Position numbers and translations under genes: made by a program. The notes below the pieces were generated by a model. It ran no database searches and was not told the DNA's origin. It saw only the letters and a list, made by a program, of their open reading frames with translations. 64,000 nt of DNA from Archivesica marissinica (lineage: Eukaryota > Mollusca > Bivalvia > Venerida > Vesicomyidae): assembly GCA_014843695.1 (NCBI GenBank), contig CM026401.1:24923376-24987375 (forward strand), written 5' to 3'. Below are positions 1 through 10,981 of this stretch, one piece after another. The first letter of the stretch is position 1; each line of letters opens with the position of its first letter.

Positions 1-1648
1 GTGGGATCTCGTACTCTTGTATTCTTGCTATATGCTATGTGGTATAGTAGGTGGGATCCCGTACTCTTTTATTCTTGCTATATGCTATGTGGTATAGGAG
101 CTGGGATCCTGTACTCTTGTATTCTTGCTATATGCTATGTGATATAGGAGGTGGGATCCTGTACTCTTGTATTCTTGCTATATGCTATGTGGTATAGGAG
201 GTGTGATCTCGTACTCTTTTATTATTGCTATATGCTATGTGGTGTAGGAGGTGTGATCTCGTACTTTGGTATTCTTGCTATATGCTATGTCGTATTGGAG
301 GTGGGATCCTGTACTCTTGTATTCTTGCTATCTGCTATGTGGTATAGGAGGTGGGATCCTGTACTCTGGTATTATTGCTATATGCTATGTGGTATAGGAG
401 GTGGGATCCTGTACTATTGTATTCGTGCTATATGCTATGTGGTATAGGAGGTGGGATCTCGTACTCTTGTATTCTTGCTATATGCTATGTGGTATAGGAG
501 GTGGGATCTCCTACTCTGGTATTCTTGCTATATGCTATGTGATATAGGAGGTGGGATCCTGTACTCTTGTATTCTTGCTATCTGCTATGTGGTATAGGAG
601 GTGGGATCCCGTACTCTGGTATTCTTGCTATATGCTATGTGGTATAGGAGGTGGGATCCTGTACTCTTGTATTCTTGCTATATGTTATGTGGTATAGGAG
701 GTGGGATCTCGTACTCTTGTATTATTGCTATATGCTATGTGGTATAGGAGGTGGGATCCTGTACTCTTATATTCTTGCTATATGCTATGTGGTATAGGAG
801 GTGGGATCCTGTACTCTGGTATTCTTGCTCTATGCTATGTGGTATAGGAGGTTGGATCTCGTACTCTTATATTCTTGCTATATGCTATGTGGTATAGGAG
901 GTGGGATCTCGTACTATTGTATTCTTGCTATATGCTATGTGATATAGGAGGTGGGATCCTGTACTCTTGTATTCTTGCTATCTGCTATGTGGTATAGGAG
1001 GTGGGATCCCGTACTCTGGTATTCTTGCTATATGCTATGTGGTATAGGAGGTGGGATCTCGTACTCTTATATTCATGCTATATGTTATGTGGTATAGGAG
1101 GTGGGATCCTGTACTCTGGTATTCTTGCTCTATGCTATGTGGTTTAGGAGGTGGGATCTCGTACTCTTATATTCTTGCTATATGCTATGTGGTATAGGAG
1201 GTGGGATCCTTTACTATTGTGTTCTTGCTATATAATATGTGGTATAGGAGGTGGTATCTCGTACTGTTGTATTATTGCTATATGCTATGTGGTATAGGAG
1301 GTGTGATCTCGTACTCTTGTATTATTGCTATATGCTATGTGGTATAGGAGGTGGGATCTCGTACTCTTGTATTATTGCTATATGCTATGTGGTATAGGAG
1401 GTGGGATCTCGTACTCTTGTATTCTTGCTATATGCTATGTGGTATAGGAGGTGGGATCTCGTACTCTGGTATTATTGCTATATGCTATGTGGTATATGAG
1501 GTGGGATCTCGTACGCTTGTATTCTTGCTATATGCTATGTGGTATAGGAGGTGGGATCCTGTACTCTTGTATTCTTGCTATATACTATGTGGTATAGGAG
1601 GTGGGATACTGTACTCTGGTATTCTTGCTATATGCTATGTGTTATATG
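1..1648. repeat. 50-bp minisatellite, left block
   Basis: Tandem array with a 50-bp period, about 33 units, running in from the left edge. Units share GTGGGATCC or GTGGGATCTC, then GTACTCTTGT, TATGCTATGT and GGTATAGGAG. They differ by scattered substitutions and almost no length changes. Short open frames on both strands (for example 151-447 and 1351-1668) are repeat translations without domain character. Confidence 0.97.
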
Positions 1649-1880
1649 TTTATACAAATTTATTTTAGCTCGATTGCGAAACAAGTTCTTTCAACTTATA
1701 TAAATCGCTCTCGAGACCTCATTCCTGATGGAATCCATCGCCACGAGGGAGAGAAGAGGCAACGTGGAATTTAAATGCCTTGCCTAAGGACACAATCGTA
1801 ACGGCTCCAGCGGGGCTCGAACTCCGGACCTTTCGCACCTGAAGCGAACGCGCATCCACTGCGCTATCACGACTTCCACG
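1649..1880 (-). mobile_element. SINE family I, complete, inserted in the 50-bp array
   Basis: Read on the minus strand, the element begins with a tRNA-like head containing GATAGCGCAGTGGATGCG (A-box region) and GGAGTTCGAGCCCCG (B-box region). An anticodon-like arm TTCGC-TTCAGGT-GCGAA lies between them, with CAG in the anticodon position. A body of about 130 bp follows and ends in AATAAATTTGTATA. Flanks carry a 12-bp duplication of ATGTGTTATATG at 1637-1648 and 1881-1892, a retroposition target-site duplication. The plus-strand copy at 40549-40766 confirms the family. Internal RNA polymerase III transcription is expected for such elements; mobilisation would need a partner LINE. Confidence 0.9.
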
Positions 1881-2246
1881 ATGTGTTATATGAGGTGGGA
1901 GCCCGTACTCTTGTATTCTTGCTCTATGCTATGTGCTATAGGATGTGGGATCCTGTACTCTGGTATTCTTGCTCTATGCTATGTGGAATAGGAGGTGGGA
2001 TCTCTTACTCTTATATTCTTGCTATATGCTATGTGGTATAGGAGGTAGGATCCCCTCTCGTACTCTTGTATTCTTGCAATATGCTATGTGGTATAGGAGG
2101 TGGGATCTCGTACTCTTGTATTCTTGCAATATGCTATGTGGTATAGGAGGTGGGATCCTGTACTCTTGTATTCTTGCTATATGCGATGTGATATAGGAGG
2201 TGTGATCTCGTAATCTGGTAATATTACTTACTATATGCTCTGTTAG
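1881..2246. repeat. 50-bp minisatellite, middle block
   Basis: Same 50-bp array resuming after the SINE, with more divergent units and one unit carrying a short extra segment (CCCCTCTC) near 2050. It begins with the second copy of the SINE target-site duplication. Confidence 0.95.
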
Positions 2247-2307
2247 TTTAAACAATATTTTATTCAATGAATATACATAGTATAATGATCACAATAAGAA
2301 AATACAT
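2247..2307. other. Short non-repeat insertion inside the 50-bp array
   Basis: About 61 bp of AT-rich sequence breaks a unit of the array after CTCTGTTAG; the array resumes mid-unit at ACTATGTTGTATAGGAG. I see no inverted termini and no convincing flanking duplication, so its origin is unknown. Confidence 0.6.
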
Positions 2308-3165
2308 ATACTATGTTGTATAGGAGTTGGGATCCTGTACTCTGGTATTCTTGCTATATGTTATGTGGTATAGGAGGTGGGATCCTGTACTCTTGTATTC
2401 TTGCTATATGCTATGTGGTATAGGAGGTGGGATCTCCTACTCTTGTATTCTTGCAATATGCTATGTGATATAGGAGGTGGGATCTCGTACTCTTGTATTA
2501 TTGCTATATGCTATGTGGTATAGGAGGTGGGATCTCGTACTCTTGTATTATTGCTATATGCTATGTGGTATAGGAGGTGGGATCTCGTACTCTTGTATTC
2601 TTGCTATATGCTATGTGGTATAGGAGATGGGATCCTGTACTCTGGTATTCTTGCTATATGATATGTGGTATAGGATGTGTGATCTCGTACTCTTGTATTA
2701 TTGCTATATGCTATGTGGTATTGGAGGTGGGATCCTGTACTCTTGTATTCTTGCTATATGCTATGTGGTATAGGAGGTGGGATCCTGTACTCTTGTATTC
2801 TTGCTATATGCTATGTGGTATAGGAGGTGGGATCCTGTACTCTTGTATTATTGCTATATGCTATGTGGTATAGGAGGTGGGATCCTGTACTCTTGTATTC
2901 TTGCTATATGCTATGTGGTATAGGAGGTGATATCTCGTACTCTTATATTCTTGCTATATGCTATGTGGTATAGGAGGTGTGATCCCCTCTCGTACTCTTG
3001 GTATTCTTGCTATATGCTATGTGGTATGGGAGGTGGGATCCTTTACTCTGGTATTCTTGGTATATGATATGTGGTATAGGAGGTGGGATCCTGTACTCTT
3101 GTATTATTGCTATATGCTATGTGGTATATGATGTGGGACCACGTACTCTGGTATTATTGCTATAG
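2308..3165. repeat. 50-bp minisatellite, right block
   Basis: About 17 further units of the 50-bp repeat, ending at GTATTATTGCTATAG, where single-copy sequence begins. The same CCCCTCTC extra segment seen near 2050 recurs near 2990, so that variant unit was copied within the array. Confidence 0.95.
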
Positions 3166-3754
3166 CCATACCAATGACTTCTACAGCACATATTGTACCA
3201 CCAGTATCAACAATGTTAATTGTCATATCTATTCGTGTTAATGCTATGATAGTGGCCATGTGAATGTACAACTTTTGCTCAGATCCCCTACTGTAATATG
3301 GTTGGTTATATCCAAGATAATCTCTTAGCTTGACTAATCAGACATCTGGTCACTCAGTTTGTGATGTTGGGAACAGTGTTATAACCACCGAGCATATTGC
3401 TATTATAACTAATTTTGCTTCACTTCTTAATACAGGAATGTTTTAAATTAATAATACTTATTAAATAGAGCAAACACGGGTCAGATCGACTGACGATACT
3501 CATTCATTGTTCTTCTTTGAACTACTACGACACCACCACCACCACCACCACCATCACCACCACCACCAACAACAACAACACATACTGCAGCTTACAACAA
3601 CATAACAGCAACAACAGCAGCAGCAACACTAACACAAACAGAAGCATAAACAACAGCAACAACAACTTTTATATGGCGTCAGGTCATATGGTATGTAACA
3701 AATATGACATGATAATGTTGCTCGATTTGAAGAGTTGTGATTTCTCACATTTGA
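3166..3754. other. Single-copy spacer with triplet-repeat tract
   Basis: No gene is supported. Between about 3525 and 3665 there is an impure (CAC)n, (CAA)n and (CAG)n tract; the open frame from 3517 reads Thr/Asn/Ser homopolymers and then runs into the next minisatellite, so I do not call it coding. Confidence 0.6.
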
Positions 3755-4506
3755 ATCGACCTTCCCTGATGCATGGCCTGACCTCCCTCCTCTATCTCCC
3801 ATCTGACATCCTTAGAATCGACCTACCCTGATGCATGGCCTGACCTCCCTCCTCTATCTCCCATCCGACATCCTTAGAATCGAGCTTCCCTGATGCATGG
3901 CCTGACCTTCCCTGATGCATGGCCTGACCTTCCCTGATGCATGGCCTGACCTCCCTCCTCTATCTCCCATCCGACATCCTTAGAATCGACCTTCCCTGAT
4001 GCATGGCTTGACCTTCCCTCCTCTATCTCCCATCCGACATCCTTAGAATCGACCTTCCCTGATGCATGGCCTGACCTCCCTCCTCTATCTCCCATCCGAC
4101 ATCCTTAGAATCGACCTTCCCTGATGCATGGCCTGTCCTCCCTCCTCTATCTGCCATCTGACATCCTTAGAATCGACCTTCCCTGATGCATGGACTGACC
4201 TCCCTCCTCTATCTGCCATCTGACATCCTTAGAATCGACCTTCCCTGATGCATGGCCTGACCTCCCTCCTCTATCTGCCATCTGACATCCTTAGAATCGA
4301 CCTTCCCTGATGCATGGCCTGACCTCCCTCCTCTATCTCCCATCCGACATCCTTAGAATCGACCTTCCCTGATGCATGGCTTGACCTTCCCTGATGCATG
4401 GCCTGACCTCCCTGATGCATGGCCTGACCCTCCCTGATGCATGGCCTGACCCTCCCTGATGCATGGCCTGACCTCCCTCCTCTATCTCCCATCCGACATC
4501 CTTAGA
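3755..4506. repeat. 62-bp minisatellite with nested 22-bp sub-repeat
   Basis: The long unit is 62 bp and carries CCTGATGCATGGCCTGAC and CCATCCGACATCCTTAGAAT. In two places (3885-3950 and 4365-4470) only its first 22 bp are repeated head to tail. The array therefore amplified at two unit sizes. Minus-strand open frames through it are repeat translations. Confidence 0.95.
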
Positions 4507-5304
4507 CTATCCCAATGAGACCACCAACTGACCAACTGTTTAATTGTGTTTCTCCTTTCCAAATCCTACACCAACAATCTCATTCTTGACGCCTTCCATT
4601 ACTTCTCTTTAATGTAGTAAATACAAAATACATCCAGTGTGTCTAATATTCAACAAAATAAACAAAGAATAATAAACATGTCAACCTGGTCTAAGTTTAG
4701 GAAAGGTTTGCTTGAGACTGTAGCAATACACTTCTAATGGTGCTATTACAAAGATTGGATACTTTGTTCTGGACCCCAGCGAGCGATCATTTCCTGAATT
4801 TTCCTTCATCATTCACCGTTAATTATCTTCTGTCTGAAAGTTGTAGCACTACGGTATAGATTTCCGATGCATCTTGGGTATAGTTTCTGTAAATAAGCAA
4901 TAATCCGCAGTAATTTTGCGCGAAATAAGGGTAACCATATATCTACATAGGCTGGAAGATTCAATTAACTCTCCGTAATGTTCCTGTCTGATATGCTCAT
5001 TGTTACTACAATAATTACAGTCACATTCTCGTCAATTAAAGCAAAATGCAATTCTAACTAAACAGCGTTAATGGCACAATTTATTCGACAATTGATGTTG
5101 ACTAATGTGCTTAACGCCAAGTGATCCACTAAATAAACATGGTGTTATCAATTGTACGGAGAAGGCGAATTACATCGATGCGCATACATATAAATTATAT
5201 ATTATCTAAAATGTCGCTAACTAAGGGATGCTTATATTTGGTTTGTTAGGTTTATATTTGAGTGGAAGAACATCATTGAAATGATTGTTTTCGCTAGCCT
5301 TGGT
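4507..5304. other. Single-copy AT-rich spacer
   Basis: About 800 bp in which I see no long open frame, tRNA-like head, inverted termini or tandem structure. Confidence 0.6.
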
Positions 5305-5530
5305 TAATAGGGGTTACGTCTCGAGAAGCTTTCTGTTTGAGGGATAGTGCAAGATACAGAAGACGCTCCAATTGCAGAAGCATGCCCGGTTATGCTCATC
5401 GTTACATGAGACCTCGGTTCAGTCCTATCTGAAAGACTGTTAGTATTATTAGGGGCAGACGGGGGACAAAACCTACGATACCTGGATTTACAGTCCAACA
5501 TGTAAACCACTGGACTACTGACCCGTATTA
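5305..5530 (-). mobile_element. SINE family II, diverged copy
   Basis: On the minus strand the element starts GGTCAGTAGTCCAGTGGTTTA (A-box region) and continues through a degenerate B box. The family body follows: the stretch complementary to ATCTGAAAGACTGTTA and AGGGTCAGACGGGGG, then the complement of GAGACCTCGGTT. Copies at 29922, 30693, 42330 and 45757 share the order of these blocks. The B box here is damaged (ACAAAACC in place of ATCGAACC on the plus strand), so it is probably old. Confidence 0.75.
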
Positions 5531-5590
5531 TTCCCTGTTTCATTATGGTTGTAAAACAACAAATAAATTGCCTATTAAAATTAATACATA

Positions 5591-5620
5591 GTAGATAGAT
5601 AGATAGATAGATAGATAGAT
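5591..5620. repeat. (GATA)n microsatellite, probable LINE A 3' tail
   Basis: A run of about seven GATA units. On the minus strand it follows AATAAAAGATATC at the end of LINE A, so it is best read as the element's (ATCT)n 3' tail. The LINE ending near 28860 has a similar AATAAATCTATCTATC end. Confidence 0.8.
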
Positions 5621-5739
5621 ATCTTTTATTCCACCATATGATGAGATACATTTACATAATAAACACAGACAATTGAACAGATGAAATGGAACATAGAACT
5701 TTTACACATATATGCACTATAATATATTATGTGTGTATA

Positions 5740-5935
5740 TTTCTACATCTACACACATAACACACACATACACACAGATACACAATACATACATACCTAC
5801 CTACATGCATATACACATATACATATATACATATATTTATATACATATACATGTATACATATATACATATACACACATATACATACATACACCCATGCAT
5901 ATACATGCATATACACAGACATACAGACTACTTGA
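5740..5935. repeat. CA/TA-rich microsatellite in the LINE A 3' UTR
   Basis: Impure (CACA/TACA/TATA)n tract of about 200 bp. It lies between the LINE A stop codon and its tail. The related 3' end at 17289-18080 has a comparable TGTA-rich tract in the same position, so it may be a family trait. Open frames through it (5712, 5729) are low-complexity. Confidence 0.85.
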
Positions 5936-6241
5936 TATGTCATTGACATTAATATATGAACTATATTAACCATTTTATTAGCTATGTATACATATCTTTG
6001 TAGATCTGAGATCTTGTATTCATTACATTCATTATATTCATGAATACTTTCATGAAGTATGTGTACGTTACTTAGGAAAAGGTTGTCTTTTCAACTACAG
6101 AAAAGTCGTTGTTATTTCTAAGACCGACTCGAATTAATTCCAAAGCATGTCCAAAGTAGCAACCCTAAACGAAAACGAAAGCTTTAGGGAATCAGAATTG
6201 GACAATTTTAACTGTTATCAAACCCAGTTTGTAAGGGTATA

Positions 6242-8985
6242 TTACAATAATAAATAGTTTAAGCATTTTGATAAATGATGCATATATCTTAACATTAATT
6301 TGAAACATTGCACTCTCTGTGACTCACTCATAATTAAAGTTGAAAATCCGGATAACATTTCAATAATTTGATCTCTATAATACATATTAGTGAGGCTAGT
6401 ATAGGTATCATGTCCCAGAGAGTTATGCAAACTATTCCACATATTTTGTCTGGTAGCGTCGTTTACTCGACAAAACAATACCAGATGGATTGCTATGGAG
6501 TCCGTTACGAGTTTACAGTTTGGACATATCATTGCATATGGTCTGCTAAACAGTTTACTAGCCATCAAAATAACTGTCCTACAATATGGTAAATAATTAC
6601 GATATAGTTGGCTAAAACGCCATAGACTACATGGGATCAGCTCACCGTGTATACTTAAAAATCTTTGTAATGTATCATCACTAATTAAATTTGTCCTGTA
6701 TTGAAGGTTTGCATAATTGTATACATACTTGTTGACTATAGTTTTCCAGGTAACAACACTTGGAAATATAGCAGTGTTTATAAAATTGTAAAAATAACTT
6801 CCTAGACCATATTTCCCCAAAATACGATATAGGTCTGGTATATATCCCAATGTTTTACTAGGTTTAATTTTGAATTGCATAAGTCGAGTGGAAAATAAGA
6901 CTTTAGCACTCTTTTTAACATCCATATTACATAATTGACCGAAAAATAAGAGCTTCCGCTTATCTATCTCTTGTTCAAGCGAGAGAGCACCAATACAACC
7001 TAACGCAATATCCGTCCGTGTACATCGTGGCATTGATTGCATGAATTTAATACATTGGCGATGCACTCTTTCAAGGGACTGTAATTGAGCTTCAGACATG
7101 TTACACAATAGTTCACACCCGAACAATGCCTTTGATAGAACAATTGATTGATATAGGTGTTTTATTGATAGCGGGTGTAAACCATTTCTGTGCACACCGA
7201 AGTCGGCCATGTTAAAGAATGTTTTGCGTATTTTTGAACAGGCTTGCTTAATATTATCATCAAGATTCAAGTACTTATTACAATTTACCCCTAAATGAAC
7301 ATAAGATTCAGATTCCTCCACTGATGTACTACCTACCTTCCAATTTCTAGAACTATTTTTAAAATCACCTTCTGTCTCGTTGAATACAATTACGCTACAT
7401 TTACCAGCATTATACATGTACCGTTCTTTTGTAGAATTTTTATAGCATATATCAATTAATTTTCTAGACCAGATTTGGAGCAAGATAGTAGCACCATGTC
7501 GTCAGCATGAGTTGGACATCCGTAACAAGTATCATGTATATTCAAACAGTATTTCGACGAAGCAATTTCGTTCATCAGATCATTGACGAAAATTAAATAA
7601 AGCCATGGGCTGATACATTGACCTTGTCGTGTTCCTTGCTCAACATTGAACCATTCGGATGTAATTCCTTGAGTCCTAACACAACTCTGTACATTGTTGA
7701 GCATGTTGGATATTATTTTATACATTTGATAATTTACTATTTTGTGAAGTTTAAGCATAAGCAGAGCATGGGTAACTCTGTCAAATGCTTGACGGACGTC
7801 CAAAAAACATGAATATAATTTGGAGTTATTTTCTTTTGCAAAATGAATGCTTTCACGCAATACAAATGATGTCATAGTACAACTAATCTTTTTCTGGAAA
7901 CCACATTGTAAGGCATTTACTTGAAAACTGTTGTTACTTTCAATAGCATTCAATATGACCTTTTCGTATAACTTTAAAATATTTGAACATAAAGATATTG
8001 CCCGATAACTGTTTGGATCATTCTTTCGCTTTTTACCGCCTTTATAAAGTGTTGATATGACACCTTATTTTAGATTAATCGGTATATAGCAAAATTCGGA
8101 CATTTTCTGAAAAAGTTTGGTGATTACACTTATAAGTAAATCTCCCCCATGTTTAACATGTTCATAATTAACGCGATCATATCCGCACGCTTTTCCATTT
8201 TTACAATGGCGTAGCTGTTTTCGAACGATTGATTCATCGATATGGACAATATTAAAATTATGTATACACGAATCCGAATTAATAGTTTGTAAGTCAACCG
8301 AGCGACCTATCAAATAGTCGTCATCAAATTCGACGTTACACGTTGGCGTGTAAAGATCTGCAAAATAATCACGCCAACAACGGTTTATATCATCGGGATT
8401 GTTGTACGTTTTCCCGCCAAAATTCATTTCGAAAACTGCGGATTTATTACGCTGTTTTCTCCCTTTATTAACTAAGCGCCAAAATTCATTACTGTCTTTT
8501 TCGGCGGCTGTATCGATTTCTTTTTCTAGCCCCTCAATGAATTGTTGTACTATATTTCGATGACAGTTTCTAAATAATGCTTTACATCGTTTGTATTCCG
8601 TATAACTTAATGATTCTGAATTTCTTGGACGATTTTCAGATAACCACTTAATTCTTTTAGTTTGCATATTTTTATGAAGATGAGTCAGTTCGTTGTTCCA
8701 ATATGGTTTGATGTACGGTTTAAATTTAGATTTCGGAATGCATTGATCCGACGCCGACTGTATAGCATTTACAATTATATAGTAGAGTTCATCGATATCG
8801 CTTGTCAAGGAAATATCCATATATAGCCCCACTTTTAACCTATCGTCATTATTTAATTGTAGAGCGAATTTTTCAACGCAATAAGGTTTAACATTTTTCC
8901 AATTTATTATGCTATTAGTACTTAAACCTTGTATGCTTTCACTCAGTGGCATTGTCAACGTACAAAGAATCGGGCGATGAGTTGC
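6242..8985 (-). pseudogene. LINE A endonuclease/reverse-transcriptase ORF, broken
   Basis: Remnant of the multidomain retrotransposition protein. Reading 8985 to 6242, motifs appear in order: HRPI (end of endonuclease), a linker, GKACGYDRV, an RT finger block ending YRAISLC, CFLDVRQAFDRV (RT motif A, first catalytic Asp), GTRQGQCISPWLY (motif B), HADDMVLLS (motif C, both Asp kept, with His where Tyr or Phe is usual), and a C-terminal CPNCKLVTD...H...C cluster. Lesions: an in-frame TAA at 8065-8067 and a frameshift near 7460. Either alone would stop a full-length product. No ATG belongs to the element, because the 5' end is missing. Confidence 0.88.
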
Positions 8986-9268
8986 TCGCCTGTGAATAAC
9001 GTCACTGTGTTTACACACAGTATTCCTCCGCCAAATAATACAGTATACCGACCTTCAGTTTGCAATGGCCTGAATTCTTATGCCACATCTTTTCTACACA
9101 TCAACTAGTCTGAAATCTTCTCAAGTCACATAATTTCTCAAAACCCACAAAAACACTGCCTGTCATGAAAATGCATTTTTATCAAAAAGAAAAAGTAACT
9201 ATATTAGTCCGTTGGGACTACATTCGAGTTGACCGCGGATGCACTTCTGTCTATTTACGTATAACCTT
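8982..9268. repeat. Interspersed repeat, copy 1
   Basis: About 285 bp matching 29383-29652 in the same orientation, from CCTGTGAATAACGTCA through TTCAGTTTGCAATGGCCTG and CTGCCTGTCATGAAAATGCA to CTATTTACGTATAA. The two copies differ by scattered substitutions and small indels, including an extra TTTACACACAG here. I recognise no coding capacity or tRNA head. It may be a SINE or the end of an unidentified element. Confidence 0.85.
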
Positions 9269-9385
9269 ATTGCGTGACAATCTATAGTTGAAATTTATCT
9301 ACTGAAGAATTTGTACCAGTTATAAATTAATAATCTAGCATAATTATTGCTTTTTGCAAAACATACATTATATGTTAGTTGGTTG

Positions 9386-9489
9386 GTTGACCGGGTATAT
9401 GACTATACAGTGACTACAAGAAGTTGTATTCCCCGTTCCCCGAGCTACAGGCGAATGGAAGAACATATATACTCATATACCCGGTCAAC
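9386..9489. other. Foldback element with 17-bp perfect inverted repeats
   Basis: GTTGACCGGGTATATGA at 9386-9402 is exactly the reverse complement of 9473-9489, separated by 70 bp. The arms could form a hairpin in DNA or RNA. The size would fit a very small foldback/MITE-like element, but I see no clear flanking duplication. Confidence 0.7.
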
Positions 9490-10377
9490 AAACGCAAATA
9501 ACAATTTTATTACACGGAAAACATTAGTTTCTGCTTAAAATCAAGGTTTCAGTCACGTTTTTGTTTAAGGATTGTCATCGATATTATTTGATCAGTTTTA
9601 CCCCGTCGACAGCCTCACCTCAGTAAGTTCACGAATGGGGTGACTTATACCTTGACATCTGCACGTCCAGATTTGGGATCCGTAAATGTTCAATAGATTT
9701 TCATATCGTATTATTAGTCTTACCGTGTGTTAATTTAAGACATTCAACATACTTACATGGTGTAAAATGCTAAAGCATTACCTCCGTATGTATTTAGGTG
9801 CAGAGGCATCGCGCATAGCCCAACAGTATGCGCAGCTTTCCGTTTTATTCTAATAATCGTGAGGCACGCGAACGGTACGTGTTTTAAGTCGTATCTACCC
9901 TGGCTAGCCAGGAGCTTCCGCAATATACTAACACACGGTTACTGGAAGCTGCATGTATTCGTAATAAAGTTTGATACAAGCTTTACAAGTTTTACCAAAT
10001 ATGCTTTATGAATATAGAGATGAATTTGAATTATATAAGCGTTTATTTCTGTAACAGCTTCATAATTCCGATACATCGAAGTAACGGAAATACCGAGATA
10101 AACATCCGCCGAGACAAGACATGACATAGGACCGATCGGTTATATTTATTTACAACAAATAACGACACGCTTGGGTCGCATTTCAATTTATTTAATGGAG
10201 TTCAGTTAACAGATCTATGAGAGGAATTAGGATATACGGAATGGAAAACCAGCAAGTTGAGTATCACTAGTATTTCGAGAATGAATTACAACAACTCTAT
10301 TGCAAATATTTTATCCGAATAGTGCATACTGATAGCAGTACTTGCATTGCGTGTGTATATACTGTGCGTTACGATTT
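9490..10377. other. Single-copy spacer
   Basis: About 890 bp without a convincing gene, tandem repeat or element terminus. The open frames near 9347 and 9939 are short and show no recognisable domain. Confidence 0.6.
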
Positions 10378-10975
10378 CTTCTAACCAATATGGTACGACA
10401 ATGTTCAAACAGAATGATACGACTGCTACTAACCAATGTGGTACGACATCGTTCAAACAGATTGTTACGACTGCTTCTACCCAATGTGGTACGACATCGT
10501 TCAAACAGTATGTTAGGACTGCTTCTACCCAATGTGGTACGACATCGTTCAAACAGAATGTTACGACTGCTTCTACTCAATGTGGTACGACATCGTTCAA
10601 ACAGAATGTTACGACTGCTTCTACCCAATGTGGTACGACATCGTTCAAACAGTATGTTACGACTGCTTCTACCCAATGTGGTACGACATCGTTCAAACAG
10701 AATGTTACGACTGCTTCTGCCCAAGGTGGTACGACATCGTTCAAACAGAATGTTAGGACTGCTTCTAACCAATGTGGTACGACATCGTTCAAACAGTATG
10801 TTAGGACTGCTTCTAACCAATGTGGTACGACATCGTTCAAACAGTATGTTAGGACTGCTTCTAACCAATGTGGTACGACATCGTTCAAACAGAATGATAC
10901 GACTGCTTCTGCCCAATGTGGTACGACATCGTTCAAACAGAATGTTACGACTGCTTCTGCCCAAGGTGGTAGTAT
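10378..10975. repeat. 48-bp minisatellite
   Basis: About 12.5 units of 48 bp carrying AATGTGGTACGACATCGTTC and ACGACTGCTTCT. Because 48 is a multiple of three, frames lacking a stop in one unit stay open throughout. This produces overlapping frames of 119-217 codons on both strands (10311-10964, 10342-10977, 10347-10988). Their periodic translations and mutual overlap argue against coding. Confidence 0.97.
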
Positions 10976-10981
10976 GAATGA

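Larger units (their letters stand above)
5591..8985 (-). mobile_element. LINE A: 5'-truncated non-LTR retrotransposon
   Basis: Minus-strand LINE of about 3.4 kb. It enters at the very end of the apurinic-like endonuclease domain, where HRPILCTL matches the last endonuclease motif of such elements. It continues through a linker, a full reverse-transcriptase region and a C-terminal Cys/His cluster, then a roughly 650-bp 3' UTR with a CA/TA-rich tract and an (ATCT)n tail. The 5' end is lost at about 8983, where an unrelated interspersed repeat begins. I do not assign a clade. A second copy of this family's 3' end sits at 17289-18080. Confidence 0.88.

Noticed and set aside
3517..3831. Small protein with Thr/Asn tracts
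   Set aside because: Made of triplet microsatellite plus the start of a minisatellite; no homology or splice evidence.
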